From: Exiguobacterium alkaliphilum 12/1
Lineage (GTDB): Bacteria; Bacillota; Bacilli; Exiguobacteriales; Exiguobacteriaceae
Direction: 5' to 3'
Length of the DNA: 64,000 bases
Assembly (NCBI RefSeq): GCF_000714435.1
Contig: NZ_JJMW01000013.1
Coordinates: forward strand, 54,256-118,255
The notes under the pieces: model-generated
Database searches by the model: none
Seen by the model: only the letters and a program-made list of their open reading frames with translations
What the model was told of the DNA's origin: nothing
Part shown: in pieces, positions 43,315 to 51,037 of the stretch
Layout: the number at the start of each line of letters is the position of its first letter
Position numbering within the stretch: position 1 is the first letter of the stretch
Program-made: the position numbers and the translations under genes

Positions 43315-44799
43315 TCAACGTTCAGTTCGTGATGCGTCCCCCGGTTCCCTTTCGTGCGGGTAGAAACGATGGACGATGGCAGGTTCGTCACACGGGATCA
43401 GTTCGCCGTCGACACGTTCGATTCGATCATGTCCTTTTCCAAAAATAACCCCACAGTCATAGTCCGGGAGCCGTTCGGCGAACGCACGGATGGCGTCGTG
43501 CCGGATCGGATGAACGGACAGCGGCGGGGGAGCGGTGCGCCCTGGCGCCAAATCGTCAAGAATCTGTTGCGGAGCCTCGCCTCTCGGGTCGTGGACCGAT
43601 AACATATAGTCCGCTCCCGATTGTGAGACGATCTCTGTCATCCTGCTGCGTTTTGAGCGGTCCCGCTCTCCGGCGGCGCTGAGCAGGACGAGGACGCGGG
43701 TATGACGTTCGGTCAACACCGTGACGACTTCTTGAATCGCATCCGGCGTATGCCCATAGTCGACATAGGCGAGAGAAGCGATTCCTTCGATTCGTTCGAG
43801 TCGTCCGCTCGGCAAGCGAAGAGAGGAAAGATGCGGTGCGGCGTCTTCAAGCGATATCCCGGTCGCGAGGACGATTCCGAGTGCGCACAGCAGGTTGTCG
43901 AGGTTGTACGTCTCCGTGAACGGAGGTGTGACGGCGATGGATTGTCCTTTCGACGCAATCGACAATCGGTCGTGGTCGAGTTTTCTAAATAAATCAACAG
44001 AAGCGTTGTGTCGACTGTAGTAGCTTCGTTTCACGTCGCCAGGTGTCGCGTGGTCCATCTGTACATGGAACGGGTCATCTCGGTTGAGGAAGACATGGCC
44101 GTTCGCCGTAACTTGTTTGAACAGGCGGGCTTTCGTCTCCGCGTAGGATTCCATCGACCCGTGATAGTCGAGATGATCGTGGGTCAGGTTCAGAAAAGAT
44201 GCCGATTGAAAAGAAAGTTCAGTGATGCGGGATTCGGCAATCGCCTGAGAGGAGACTTCAATCACGCAGTCGGTGATTCCCGCTTTGACCATCTCATCTA
44301 GATGACGGTTGACGGTCAACGGGTCGGGTGTCGTGTTCGGTGTCGTAAACGTCTGACCGGCGTATTGAATCCCGAGCGTCCCAATCCATCCGGCCTTCGT
44401 TCCGAGGGAAGTGAACAGTTGATATGCAAGCGAGGTCGTCGTCGTTTTCCCGTTCGTCCCCGTGACCCCGTGTACACGTAAACGTTTAGAAGGCTCGTCA
44501 TAAAACGTTGCCGCGAGCTCGGCCAAAGCGATTTTAGTATCTCGACAATAAATGACGGGTATAGGCGCATCGATCGGTCGTTCCGCGACGATGGCGATGG
44601 CTCCGTTTGCGATGGCTTCATCGATGAAGTTGTGTCCGTCATGCCGGTGTCCGGTTATGCAGACGAATAAATTATTTTTTTTTATTTTTTTCGAGGAGAA
44701 AGCAATCCCTTCGATGAACGTTTCATTCGGACGTTCCAAATACGTCCACGTGACAATCTGGCTTAGCCTTGCCATGAAGTGTTGTAAAGTGTTGAGCAC
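43315..44799 (-). CDS. MurE-like Mur ligase paralogue
   Basis: 494-residue member of the Mur ligase family, closest to MurE (adds the third amino acid to UDP-MurNAc-Ala-Glu). Domains in order: substrate-binding N-domain (FIEGIAFSSKKIKKNNLFVC), central ATPase with GVTGTNGKTTTTSL, NTTPDPLTVNRHL, NLTHDHLDYHG and carbamylated-Lys region ETKARLF, and C-domain with PSGRLERI, VDYGHTPDAI and FGKGHDRIE. The amino-acid-recognition motif, DNPR in diaminopimelate enzymes, reads HDPR. Start GTG 44799 follows AAAAGGAGAA. First gene of an operon with the two-component pair, which is unusual for a Mur ligase. Confidence 0.85.
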   Translation of the reverse strand: MLNTLQHFMARLSQIVTWTYLERPNETFIEGIAFSSKKIKKNNLFVCITGHRHDGHNFIDEAIANGAIAIVAERPIDAPIPVIYCRDTKIALAELAATFYDEPSKRLRVHGVTGTNGKTTTTSLAYQLFTSLGTKAGWIGTLGIQYAGQTFTTPNTTPDPLTVNRHLDEMVKAGITDCVIEVSSQAIAESRITELSFQSASFLNLTHDHLDYHGSMESYAETKARLFKQVTANGHVFLNRDDPFHVQMDHATPGDVKRSYYSRHNASVDLFRKLDHDRLSIASKGQSIAVTPPFTETYNLDNLLCALGIVLATGISLEDAAPHLSSLRLPSGRLERIEGIASLAYVDYGHTPDAIQEVVTVLTERHTRVLVLLSAAGERDRSKRSRMTEIVSQSGADYMLSVHDPRGEAPQQILDDLAPGRTAPPPLSVHPIRHDAIRAFAERLPDYDCGVIFGKGHDRIERVDGELIPCDEPAIVHRFYPHEREPGDASRTER

Positions 44800-44835
44800 G
44801 AGCCGTTCTCCTTTTCCTAGTGAGTCCATTTTGAC

Positions 44836-44884
44836 AGTATAGCCGTCGTTTGTGAAAAAGAAGTGAAATCGAAGAAACGTGAAA
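44836..44884 (-). promoter_or_regulatory. Autoregulated promoter of MurE-like/two-component operon
   Basis: Minus strand: TTTCAC (44868-44863), 5 bases, TTTCAC (44857-44852), 10 bases, TATACT -10 (44841-44836). The repeat replaces the -35, as in OmpR-family activation. A third TTTCAC lies at 44884-44879, 16 bp upstream. Confidence 0.65.
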
Positions 44885-44897
44885 ATAGCTCATGTTT

Positions 44898-44926
44898 TTG
44901 ATTCAGAAACAGTGGAAACATAGTAT
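44898..44926 (+). promoter_or_regulatory. Sigma-A promoter of the DUF305 gene
   Basis: TTGATT (44898-44903), 17 bp, TAGTAT (44921-44926). The TTTCAC repeats of the divergent operon lie 14-46 bp upstream. Confidence 0.55.
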
Positions 44927-44955
44927 TAACCATGCAAAACAAAGGAGGAATCCGT

Positions 44956-45459
44956 TTGAATCCATACGTAAAATTTGGGGTCATGATTGGCGTGTCAACG
45001 TTTCTTATGTATTGGCTCATGTATTTGAACGTGTTTCAACTCGACCACGTCTTTTTCAGTCAGACACGACTTTACATGGCGCTCATTATGGGATCGGTCA
45101 TGGCGTTCGTCATGTTGCTTTTCATGTGGGGGATGTACAAAAACAAGAAGCTGAATGCGATCATTTTAGGGACGAGCGCACTCGTGTTCGGATTGTCGCT
45201 ATGGCTCGTCCGGAGTCAGACGACGGTCGATGACGTCAGTTGGATGAAAGCGATGATTCCACATCACTCGATTGCCATTTTAACGAGTGAACGGGCGGAA
45301 ATCGAAGACCCGCGAGTGAAGCAACTGTCGGAAGAAATCATCAATGCGCAAGAACGGGAAATTGCCGAGATGAAGCGATTGATTGAAGAGTTGGAAAAAG
45401 AAGAGGAACAAGCTAAAACTGACATGCAAGTGCATGCCAAGACGGACAGGAGTGAATAA
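44956..45459 (+). CDS. DUF305 membrane protein
   Basis: 167-residue protein with three membrane helices (about 5-28, 37-58, 66-84) and an outside DUF305 domain carrying WMKAMIPHHSIAILTSERAE and a helical AQEREIAEMKRLIEELEK tail. The HH motif of DUF305 proteins is often linked to metal, especially copper, resistance loci; the biochemical role is not known. TTG 44956 follows AAAGGAGGAA; the ATG at 44932 lies upstream of that site. It closes the copper cluster and is divergent from the MurE-like operon. Confidence 0.85.
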   Translation: MNPYVKFGVMIGVSTFLMYWLMYLNVFQLDHVFFSQTRLYMALIMGSVMAFVMLLFMWGMYKNKKLNAIILGTSALVFGLSLWLVRSQTTVDDVSWMKAMIPHHSIAILTSERAEIEDPRVKQLSEEIINAQEREIAEMKRLIEELEKEEEQAKTDMQVHAKTDRSE

Positions 45460-45489
45460 GGGGACCCGTCCATCATATTTCAATCAGAA

Positions 45490-45521
45490 AGCCGTCGGTC
45501 ATGACTGGACCGACGGCTTTT
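45490..45521 (+). terminator. Terminator of the DUF305 gene
   Basis: AGCCGTCGGTC / GGACCGACGGCT with T-run. Confidence 0.9.
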
Positions 45522-45566
45522 CGAGTAGTGGTTTACGAAGAAAACATAGAAAAAGACGAACTTTAT

Positions 45567-45740
45567 TTAGCGAGCTTGTGGTATGTCGTTTCGCGAACGG
45601 CGTTTTGACAAGTTCGGGGCGACAGCAAAACCAATACCAAGCAAGGAACCGACGCCAAGCCCGATCAGGCTACCGGACAAGAGCGTCAACACGATGCCGA
45701 ATACAAGCCCGATACTCAAATCACCAATTCGGTCAAACAT
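45567..45740 (-). CDS. Small glycine-rich membrane protein
   Basis: 57-residue predicted protein, MFDRIGDLSIGLVFGIVL at the start, one or two hydrophobic stretches rich in Gly and Leu (about 10-42), and a basic tail (NLSKRRSRND). ATG 45740 follows AAAGGTGG at seven bases. Family not recognised and the gene could be chance, but the opposite-strand frame lacks a ribosome site and this one has a sensible membrane profile. Confidence 0.5.
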   Translation of the reverse strand: MFDRIGDLSIGLVFGIVLTLLSGSLIGLGVGSLLGIGFAVAPNLSKRRSRNDIPQAR

Positions 45741-45785
45741 GCCGCACCACCTTTTCTTCATAGACGAAATCATTACAACTGAACG

Positions 45786-46721
45786 TTAACTCGTCTCTCT
45801 TATACGCATGCTTTCCTCGTTAGGTTTCGTCTTATAGAAACTATAGGCGACACTGATTAGAATCACGACGACGATCGCACCGAGCGACATCCAAATCGGC
45901 ATCTTGTACACATCACCGAACACCATCTTCGTCCCGATGAAGACGAGCATGAAGCTGAGGCCGTGCTTCAAGTAGTAGAAGCGGTCAATCAAGTTGGCGA
46001 GGACGAAGTAAAGGCAACGAAGCCCGAGGATCGCCATGATGTTCGCGTAAAAGATCATATACGGGTCACGCGAGTAGGCGGAGCTAGCGGCGACCGAATC
46101 GACGGCGAAGACGATATCCGAGAGCTCGATGAAGAGGAGCGCGATGAAAAGCGGCGTGAAGAACAGCTTGCCGTTGATTCGTTTCGTGAACTTACCAGAC
46201 GAGATGTCTTGTGTGAGCGGCAAGCGACGCTCGAGCCAGCGGAGCGTCTTGTTTTCTTCGAGCGACTCCTCTTTCCCGATGTTCTTATACATCAGCCATC
46301 CCGTATAGACGAGGAACGCCCCGAACACGTAATAGACCCATTCGAAGTTCTCCAAGAGCGATACGCCGGCGACGATGAAGACGGCCCGGAAGAAAATCGC
46401 ACCGAGGATGCCCCAGAACAACACCTTGTGCTGATACTTGAGCGGGATCGCGAAGTAGGCGAAGACGAGTGAGAACACGAAGACGTTGTCGATCGCGAGC
46501 GCTTTCTCGATGAAGTAGACGCTCGCATATTCGGTCGCGACCGTGCTGCCTTGCGAGTAGAACAACCAACCGCCGAAGGCGATGGCGATTCCGATCCAGA
46601 CGAACGTCCATGTCCATGCCTCGCGCATGGACACCTCGTGGGCTTTCCGGTGAAACACCCCTAAATCAAGTGCGAGCATGACAAGTACGAGCAGTAAAAA
46701 CCCAATGAGTAGGGTCAACAA
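45786..46721 (-). CDS. TerC-family membrane protein
   Basis: 311-residue integral membrane protein with about eight or nine helices. TerC signatures are SVYFIEKALAIDNVFVFSL, with the conserved acidic residue in the membrane, and LFIELSDIVFAVDSVAA with its Asp residues. TerC/Alx proteins export manganese or protect secreted enzymes from mis-metallation. The Mn-sensing yybP-ykoY riboswitch found before many terC genes is not seen here; instead two palindromes flank the promoter. TTG 46721 follows AGAGGAA. Confidence 0.92.
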   Translation of the reverse strand: MLTLLIGFLLLVLVMLALDLGVFHRKAHEVSMREAWTWTFVWIGIAIAFGGWLFYSQGSTVATEYASVYFIEKALAIDNVFVFSLVFAYFAIPLKYQHKVLFWGILGAIFFRAVFIVAGVSLLENFEWVYYVFGAFLVYTGWLMYKNIGKEESLEENKTLRWLERRLPLTQDISSGKFTKRINGKLFFTPLFIALLFIELSDIVFAVDSVAASSAYSRDPYMIFYANIMAILGLRCLYFVLANLIDRFYYLKHGLSFMLVFIGTKMVFGDVYKMPIWMSLGAIVVVILISVAYSFYKTKPNEESMRIRETS

Positions 46722-46735
46722 CGATTCCTCTTTTT

Positions 46736-46789
46736 GAGTTCACATGAACTCTATATTTATAATTTAAGTTCTCGTGAACTTGAAGTCAA
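46736..46789 (-). promoter_or_regulatory. terC promoter with two palindromic operators
   Basis: Minus-strand TTGACT (46789-46784), 17 bp, TAAATT (46766-46761). AAGTTCTCGTGAACTT (46766-46781) fills the spacer and GAGTTCACATGAACTC (46736-46751) covers the start region. Shared consensus RAGTTCNCRTGAACTY suggests one dimeric repressor at two sites. Between here and 46890 only a CTATGAA/TTCATAG hairpin (46802-46832) is seen. Confidence 0.7.
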
Positions 46790-46890
46790 CAAAAAATGAT
46801 TCTATGAAAAAACACTCCGAATGGGTTCATAGTGTAAAAAACGAAATAAAATAGAATAAATCGCGCCGACGTGCGGCAACAACGACAGCT

Positions 46891-46920
46891 TTGACAAAGG
46901 AAATGCGCGAGCGGTATGCT
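46891..46920 (+). promoter_or_regulatory. Sigma-A promoter of the Cof-type HAD gene
   Basis: TTGACA (46891-46896), 18 bp, TATGCT (46915-46920). Transcription should start near 46927, upstream of the antiterminator. Confidence 0.7.
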
Positions 46921-46943
46921 TGAGGGGAAAAGAGTATACATCA

Positions 46944-47010
46944 GGATTGTTACTGAATCATCAGGCAAAACCTAAACTGGGCGCACGTGTTGCGTCTGGT
47001 TTAGGTTTTT
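46944..47010 (+). promoter_or_regulatory. BglG/LicT-type RNA antiterminator and terminator
   Basis: The 29 bases 46944-46972 begin GGATTGTTACTG and end CAGGCAAAACC, nearly identical to the RAT element of the E. coli bgl and Bacillus licT-type leaders. The last bases overlap the left arm of a terminator: AACCTAAAC (46969-46977) / GTTTAGGTT (46999-47007), then T. The two structures exclude each other, as in BglG/LicT antitermination. No PTS or BglG gene is nearby. Confidence 0.85.
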
Positions 47011-47040
47011 CTTGTTTTCAGGACAAAAAAGGAGGATATT

Positions 47041-47877
47041 ATGCGACACATCATCTTTCTAGACGTCGACGGCACGCTCGTCGATGACCACGGCAACATC
47101 CCAGAATCAGCCAAAGAGGCTGTCCGACAGGCGCGACAGAACGGTCATCTCGTCTTTTTGTCGACCGGGCGCTCGAAGGCCGAACTCTTCTCGGACATTC
47201 TCGATGTCGGTTTTGACGGAATCATCGGAGCAGCCGGAGGCTACATCGAGCTTGAGGAGGAAGTATTATACCATCAACAAGTCTCCGTCGATGATTTGAG
47301 CCACCTCATCTCGTTCTTCACCGAGCACGGCATCGACTTCTATCTCGAGTCGAACGACGGTCTGTTCGCCGGTGGGAACGCCAAGGCGCGCGTGGCGAGG
47401 ATGATTGACGAGTTGATGGCGGACAATCCGGAAGCAAGTGCGACAATTGAGCGCGGTTTGAAGCCATTCCATGACGCGATGAGGGAAGGGGTCGACCTCG
47501 TCCGTCCCGACGTGAATAAAATCTCGTTCCTCGGCTCATCCGTCCCGCTCGACGTGATCCAACAAGAGTTCGCATCCCGCTTCACCGTCATCCCAAGCAC
47601 GGTCGCCGTATTCGGGGCCAACAGCGGGGAACTGTCCATCCCGGGCGTCAACAAAGCGACGGCGATTGCGACGCTGCTTGAACATCTAGGGCTCGACCGC
47701 TCGCAGACGTTCGCTTATGGGGACGGGTTGAACGACATTGAAATGCTTGAATACGTGAAGGTCGGTGTCGCCATGGGGAACGCCAAACCCGAGGTCAAGC
47801 GCGTTGCGGACGACGTGACGGACTCGTGTGATCAAGACGGGCTTGCGAATAGCTTCAAAAAGTATCGACTCATCTAA
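47041..47877 (+). CDS. Cof-type HAD phosphatase
   Basis: 278-residue HAD hydrolase with a C2B (Cof/YidA-type) cap. Motif I is FLDVDGTLVDDHG, motif II LSTGR, motif III Lys in GVNKATAI, motif IV YGDGLNDIEML with the metal Asp residues. Such enzymes remove phosphate from sugar phosphates or similar. AAAGGAGGA precedes ATG. The BglG/LicT-type antiterminator in its leader links it to beta-glucoside or related sugar supply, so it may handle a sugar phosphate from a PTS; this is an inference. Confidence 0.9.
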   Translation: MRHIIFLDVDGTLVDDHGNIPESAKEAVRQARQNGHLVFLSTGRSKAELFSDILDVGFDGIIGAAGGYIELEEEVLYHQQVSVDDLSHLISFFTEHGIDFYLESNDGLFAGGNAKARVARMIDELMADNPEASATIERGLKPFHDAMREGVDLVRPDVNKISFLGSSVPLDVIQQEFASRFTVIPSTVAVFGANSGELSIPGVNKATAIATLLEHLGLDRSQTFAYGDGLNDIEMLEYVKVGVAMGNAKPEVKRVADDVTDSCDQDGLANSFKKYRLI

Positions 47878-47878
47878 A

Positions 47879-47916
47879 AAAAGCCAAGCAACCTCTCTTC
47901 AGGTTGCTTGGCTTTT
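47879..47916. terminator. Bidirectional terminator
   Basis: AAAAGCCAAGCAACCT / AGGTTGCTTGGCTTTT; also contains the last codons of the Rrf2 gene. Confidence 0.94.
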
Positions 47917-48333
47917 CGTGGCGACATCGTTCACGACATCGGCGAGCGATACATGCTTCAACACCGATTCCATCGTCGATTGGGCCTGAATAAAAATGGG
48001 TTCAATCGCCGTTTGGATGTTTTGACCGACAGGACACGCCGGATTCGGATTGTCATGGATGCTGAACAACTCGTTCTCCTCGACGACGCTGACGGCACGA
48101 TACACGTCGTACAGCGAGATCTCGGTCAAATCTTTCGTGAGCTTGGCCCCGGCGACACCGGGCTTCACTTCAATCAAGTCGGCCTTTTTCAACATGGCCA
48201 TGATTTTTCGAATCAAGGCAGGGTTCGTGTTGACGCTGCCGGCTAAATAGTCAGACGAGGTGACGCCGTCCTTGTTGAACTCGATTAACGTCAAGATGTG
48301 AATGCCAACTGCGAAACGGCTACTGATTGACAT
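47899..48333 (-). CDS. Rrf2-family transcriptional regulator
   Basis: 144-residue Rrf2 regulator (YwnA-like). The winged helix includes SSRFAVGIHILTLIEF and VNTNPALIRKIMAMLKKADL, then a dimer helix. Only one Cys is present (NPACPVGQ), so no Fe-S cluster of the IscR/NsrR type (three Cys) is expected; a single-thiol switch is possible. It is divergent from the QorB-like reductase and shares with it three TGTAA-N9-TTACA sites, so it probably represses both. Its last codons lie inside the shared terminator. Confidence 0.88.
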   Translation of the reverse strand: MSISSRFAVGIHILTLIEFNKDGVTSSDYLAGSVNTNPALIRKIMAMLKKADLIEVKPGVAGAKLTKDLTEISLYDVYRAVSVVEENELFSIHDNPNPACPVGQNIQTAIEPIFIQAQSTMESVLKHVSLADVVNDVATKSQAT

Positions 48334-48358
48334 AAGCCACCACCTTTCTGCACCGTCG

Positions 48359-48458
48359 TGTAAGCGAATTGGTTACATCTTCAGTATAACAGGGAACAAA
48401 CAATTGACAAACGAAGATGCTGTAACTATGATGATTACATGTAACTGATTTGATTACA
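48359..48458. promoter_or_regulatory. Divergent promoters with three TGTAA-N9-TTACA operators
   Basis: Forward: TTGACA (48404-48409), 17 bp, TATGAT (48427-48432). Reverse: TTGTCA (48410-48405), 16 bp, TATACT (48388-48383). Operators TGTAA-N9-TTACA at 48359-48377 (after the reverse -10), 48421-48439 (over the forward -10) and 48440-48458 (directly adjoining). Confidence 0.8.
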
Positions 48459-48480
48459 GGTTAAAGGGAGGAAATGAATC

Positions 48481-49341
48481 ATGAAATACTTAGTCACAGG
48501 GGCAACCGGGAAACTCGGTTCAAAGATTGTCGACGTCTTACTTCAATCAGTACCGGCGAGTGAAGTGGCGGTCAGCGTCCGCAACCCAGAGAAAGCGTCG
48601 CTATTGAAGGAAAGAGGTGTCGACGTGCGTCATGGCGACTTTGACAAGCCGGAGACGCTCGAAGCGGCGTTCAAAGGGGTCGAGCGACTCCTGATCATCT
48701 CAGCAGACGGAGACAACGACACCCGCATCCGCCAACATGCGAACGCAGTCGAAGCCGCAGAGGCAGCAGGGGTCAAGTTCATCGCCTATACGAGTCTCGC
48801 GGATGCCCAGCAGAGTCAGAACTTGATGGCACCGCCGCACGTTGAGACGGAAGGCGCAATAGAACGGACAGGAATCAAGCATGCGTTCCTGCGCAACAAC
48901 TGGTACTTAGAGAACGAACTCGGAAGCATCCAAGGCGTCCTCGCTGGTGCCCCGTGGGTGACGGCGGCTCGTGACGGGAAAGTCGGCTGGGCGCTCCAAC
49001 AGGACTATGCCGAGGCGGCGGCGAACGTGCTCCTAGCAGACGATTTCGAGCAAGACATCTTCGAACTGTCGGGCCCGCTCCATACACAAGCCGAGCTTGT
49101 CGAGGCGCTCGGGGAAGTCATCGGACGAGACGTCGAACTCCAAGAAGTGAGCCTTGAGGCGTATGAAGGCGCGATGCGCGGCGCCGGCGTGCCGGAAGGG
49201 GCCATCCCGATCGTCGTCGGCATTCAAGACAGCATCCGCAACGGCTCGCTCGAGGTCGAGTCAAACGATTTCGAACTTTTACTCGGCCGGCCGGTGACGC
49301 CATTAAAAGAAGCGCTTAAACAATTGGTCGATACGTTATAA
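48481..49341 (+). CDS. NAD(P)H-binding reductase, QorB/NmrA-like
   Basis: 286-residue atypical SDR with an N-terminal Rossmann motif YLVTGATGKLGSKIVDVLL. It resembles NAD(P)H:quinone oxidoreductase type 2 (QorB/YtfG) and NmrA-like proteins: ERLLIISADGDNDTR, FIAYTSLADAQQS and FLRNNWYLEN. These lack the YxxxK pair of classical SDRs. Likely detoxifies quinones or related electrophiles under control of the divergent Rrf2 regulator. AGGGAGGAA precedes the ATG; a terminator follows. Confidence 0.88.
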   Translation: MKYLVTGATGKLGSKIVDVLLQSVPASEVAVSVRNPEKASLLKERGVDVRHGDFDKPETLEAAFKGVERLLIISADGDNDTRIRQHANAVEAAEAAGVKFIAYTSLADAQQSQNLMAPPHVETEGAIERTGIKHAFLRNNWYLENELGSIQGVLAGAPWVTAARDGKVGWALQQDYAEAAANVLLADDFEQDIFELSGPLHTQAELVEALGEVIGRDVELQEVSLEAYEGAMRGAGVPEGAIPIVVGIQDSIRNGSLEVESNDFELLLGRPVTPLKEALKQLVDTL

Positions 49342-49343
49342 AA

Positions 49344-49376
49344 CAAGCCGCGACGGCAAAGTCGCGGCTTGCTTTT
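49344..49376. terminator. Bidirectional terminator
   Basis: CAAGCCGCGAC / GTCGCGGCTTG with a six-base loop and T-run on each strand. Confidence 0.93.
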
Positions 49377-50904
49377 ATGTGTTGGCGCGTTGTTCGAGCT
49401 GTCCGGTCACGACGTCGAGCGTACCCGCGGTCGAGGCGAGCCGGTCCGACATGTGGCTCAGTTCTTTTTGAATCGCGACCTGTTCTTCCGTGGCTGACGC
49501 GACGTGCTCGATTTGACACTGAAGTTCGTTCGCGGCGACTTTCGTCGAGGCGAGCCGTGTCTCGAGAGCTTCCATTTGCGCCGTCACGTGTTGACGGGTC
49601 TCTTGGATGGACGTGATTTGTGCATCGATTTCAGAGACATCCTCGGTCAGTCGGGTGAAGACGGCCGTGACGTCCGACGCGACACTTTGGCAGTTCTCGG
49701 TCGCGTGTTTGAATAGCTTCGCCGAGTCGCGAACGACCGTCGTATCCTCCATTAATCCACCGAGCACGCGTGTCATCTCAGATGCGTACTCGCGGGATTG
49801 AACGGCGAGCTTCCCGACCTCTGCCGCGACGACGGCGAATCCACGTCCGGTCTCCCCAGCACGTGCTGCTTCGATTGAAGCGTTCAAGGCGAGCATGTTC
49901 GTCTGTTCCGAGATCGTCTCGACATGTTGCAAGATGGCTTGAATCTCGCTCGAACGGTTCGACATCGTCGTGACGACGTCATCGAGTCGCGTCGATTCAC
50001 CGATAATCTCTTCGACTTTCGCCTCCATGCGCTGCATGTCACGGTTACCCGCGACCGCGTCCGAGGCGATGCGCGACGAGGCGCTTGCCGTCTGGGCCAT
50101 CCGTTCTTGGATGAGGGCGGTCAAGGAGCGAATCGCTTGAATCTCGTCCGCCCCTTGCGTCATCGATGTCTGTTGATCGGTCGCATGCGTAACGATCGGG
50201 TCGACCGCGACAGCGATCTGTTCACCTGACTCGAGCGATTGACTCGCGGCGGCCTCGAGTTCGGCGGCGTGTTCTTTTAGTGACGTCACGAGACGGCTCG
50301 CGTCCGCGACGGCTTTGTCGAGCAGGCGCTTCGTCTCGTCCTCGTTCGCTTTCACGCGGGCAGACTCCACGTTTCTGAAATGAATCTGCGTGACGAGTAC
50401 CGCGCTCAACAAAACCAAGTAGACGGCATGGACGAGCAAGAGGCTGAACGGATAATCGCTCGTCCCGCAGATGATCTCGGGGAACAAGAAGTATCCGGCC
50501 AAATGCTGCACGGCGAAGATGAGGGTGCTGTATACAATCAAGTCGATGCGGCGCATGAACGACAAGATCGCCAAGACGACGAAGATGGAGAAGTGATACT
50601 CGACGAGCCCTTGCCCGCCGGCGACGGTCGAGATGCTCGCGAACGTCAACGTCAGCATCATCCAGTATGGAAACGCGCGAGGGTGTCGCCGTTTGCTTAC
50701 CAACATGAAGCCGAACAAGGCGATTGGGATAATGAACAATGCCCACGCCGCGACCGGATACGGATAGCCGGTGACGCCGTTTCGGAGCACGGTGTACGCG
50801 TAAGCGAAATCGGTGAAGCGGTGGAGCAGGTGGACGGTGATGGACGTCAAGACGATGACGAGCGTCGTGACGAGCATCAATTGATTGCGTTTCGTTGAAC
50901 TCAT
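49375..50904 (-). CDS. Methyl-accepting chemotaxis protein, six-helix type without HAMP
   Basis: 509-residue receptor. Instead of the usual two helices and external domain, residues 1-190 form about six membrane helices with short loops, so it probably senses a membrane or cytoplasmic cue. The signalling domain follows directly (no HAMP), with the hairpin tip [20 protein letters not shown] and [15 protein letters not shown]. Helical ends should carry methylation sites. A sigma-D-like promoter lies upstream on the minus strand. Confidence 0.92.
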   Translation of the reverse strand: MSSTKRNQLMLVTTLVIVLTSITVHLLHRFTDFAYAYTVLRNGVTGYPYPVAAWALFIIPIALFGFMLVSKRRHPRAFPYWMMLTLTFASISTVAGGQGLVEYHFSIFVVLAILSFMRRIDLIVYSTLIFAVQHLAGYFLFPEIICGTSDYPFSLLLVHAVYLVLLSAVLVTQIHFRNVESARVKANEDETKRLLDKAVADASRLVTSLKEHAAELEAAASQSLESGEQIAVAVDPIVTHATDQQTSMTQGADEIQAIRSLTALIQERMAQTASASSRIASDAVAGNRDMQRMEAKVEEIIGESTRLDDVVTTMSNRSSEIQAILQHVETISEQTNMLALNASIEAARAGETGRGFAVVAAEVGKLAVQSREYASEMTRVLGGLMEDTTVVRDSAKLFKHATENCQSVASDVTAVFTRLTEDVSEIDAQITSIQETRQHVTAQMEALETRLASTKVAANELQCQIEHVASATEEQVAIQKELSHMSDRLASTAGTLDVVTGQLEQRANT

Positions 50905-50948
50905 ACAGATTCCTCACATTCGTTTAGTAGTTCGATATGGCTACTTTA

Positions 50949-50976
50949 TTATCGGACGAACATCCCGAATGTTGAT
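50949..50976 (-). promoter_or_regulatory. Sigma-D-like promoter of the chemotaxis receptor
   Basis: Minus strand TCCGATAA (50956-50949) preceded 15 bp upstream by TCAA (50975-50972); seven of eight and three of four matches to the sigma-D consensus, about 45 bases before the ATG. Confidence 0.5.
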
Positions 50977-51014
50977 TGAAATTACATATCGGATGAGACA
51001 GGAAGCTGAAAGAA

Positions 51015-51037
51015 GCGAGGGGCTCACGGCCTCTCGC
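51015..51037 (-). terminator. Terminator of the first deacetylase gene
   Basis: Minus strand GCGAGAGGC / GCCCCTCGC (one G-T pair), then TTCTTTC. Confidence 0.6.

Noticed and set aside
46722..46890. yybP-ykoY manganese riboswitch before terC
   Set aside because: None of its conserved segments is visible, and the promoter lies too close to the start codon to leave room for it.
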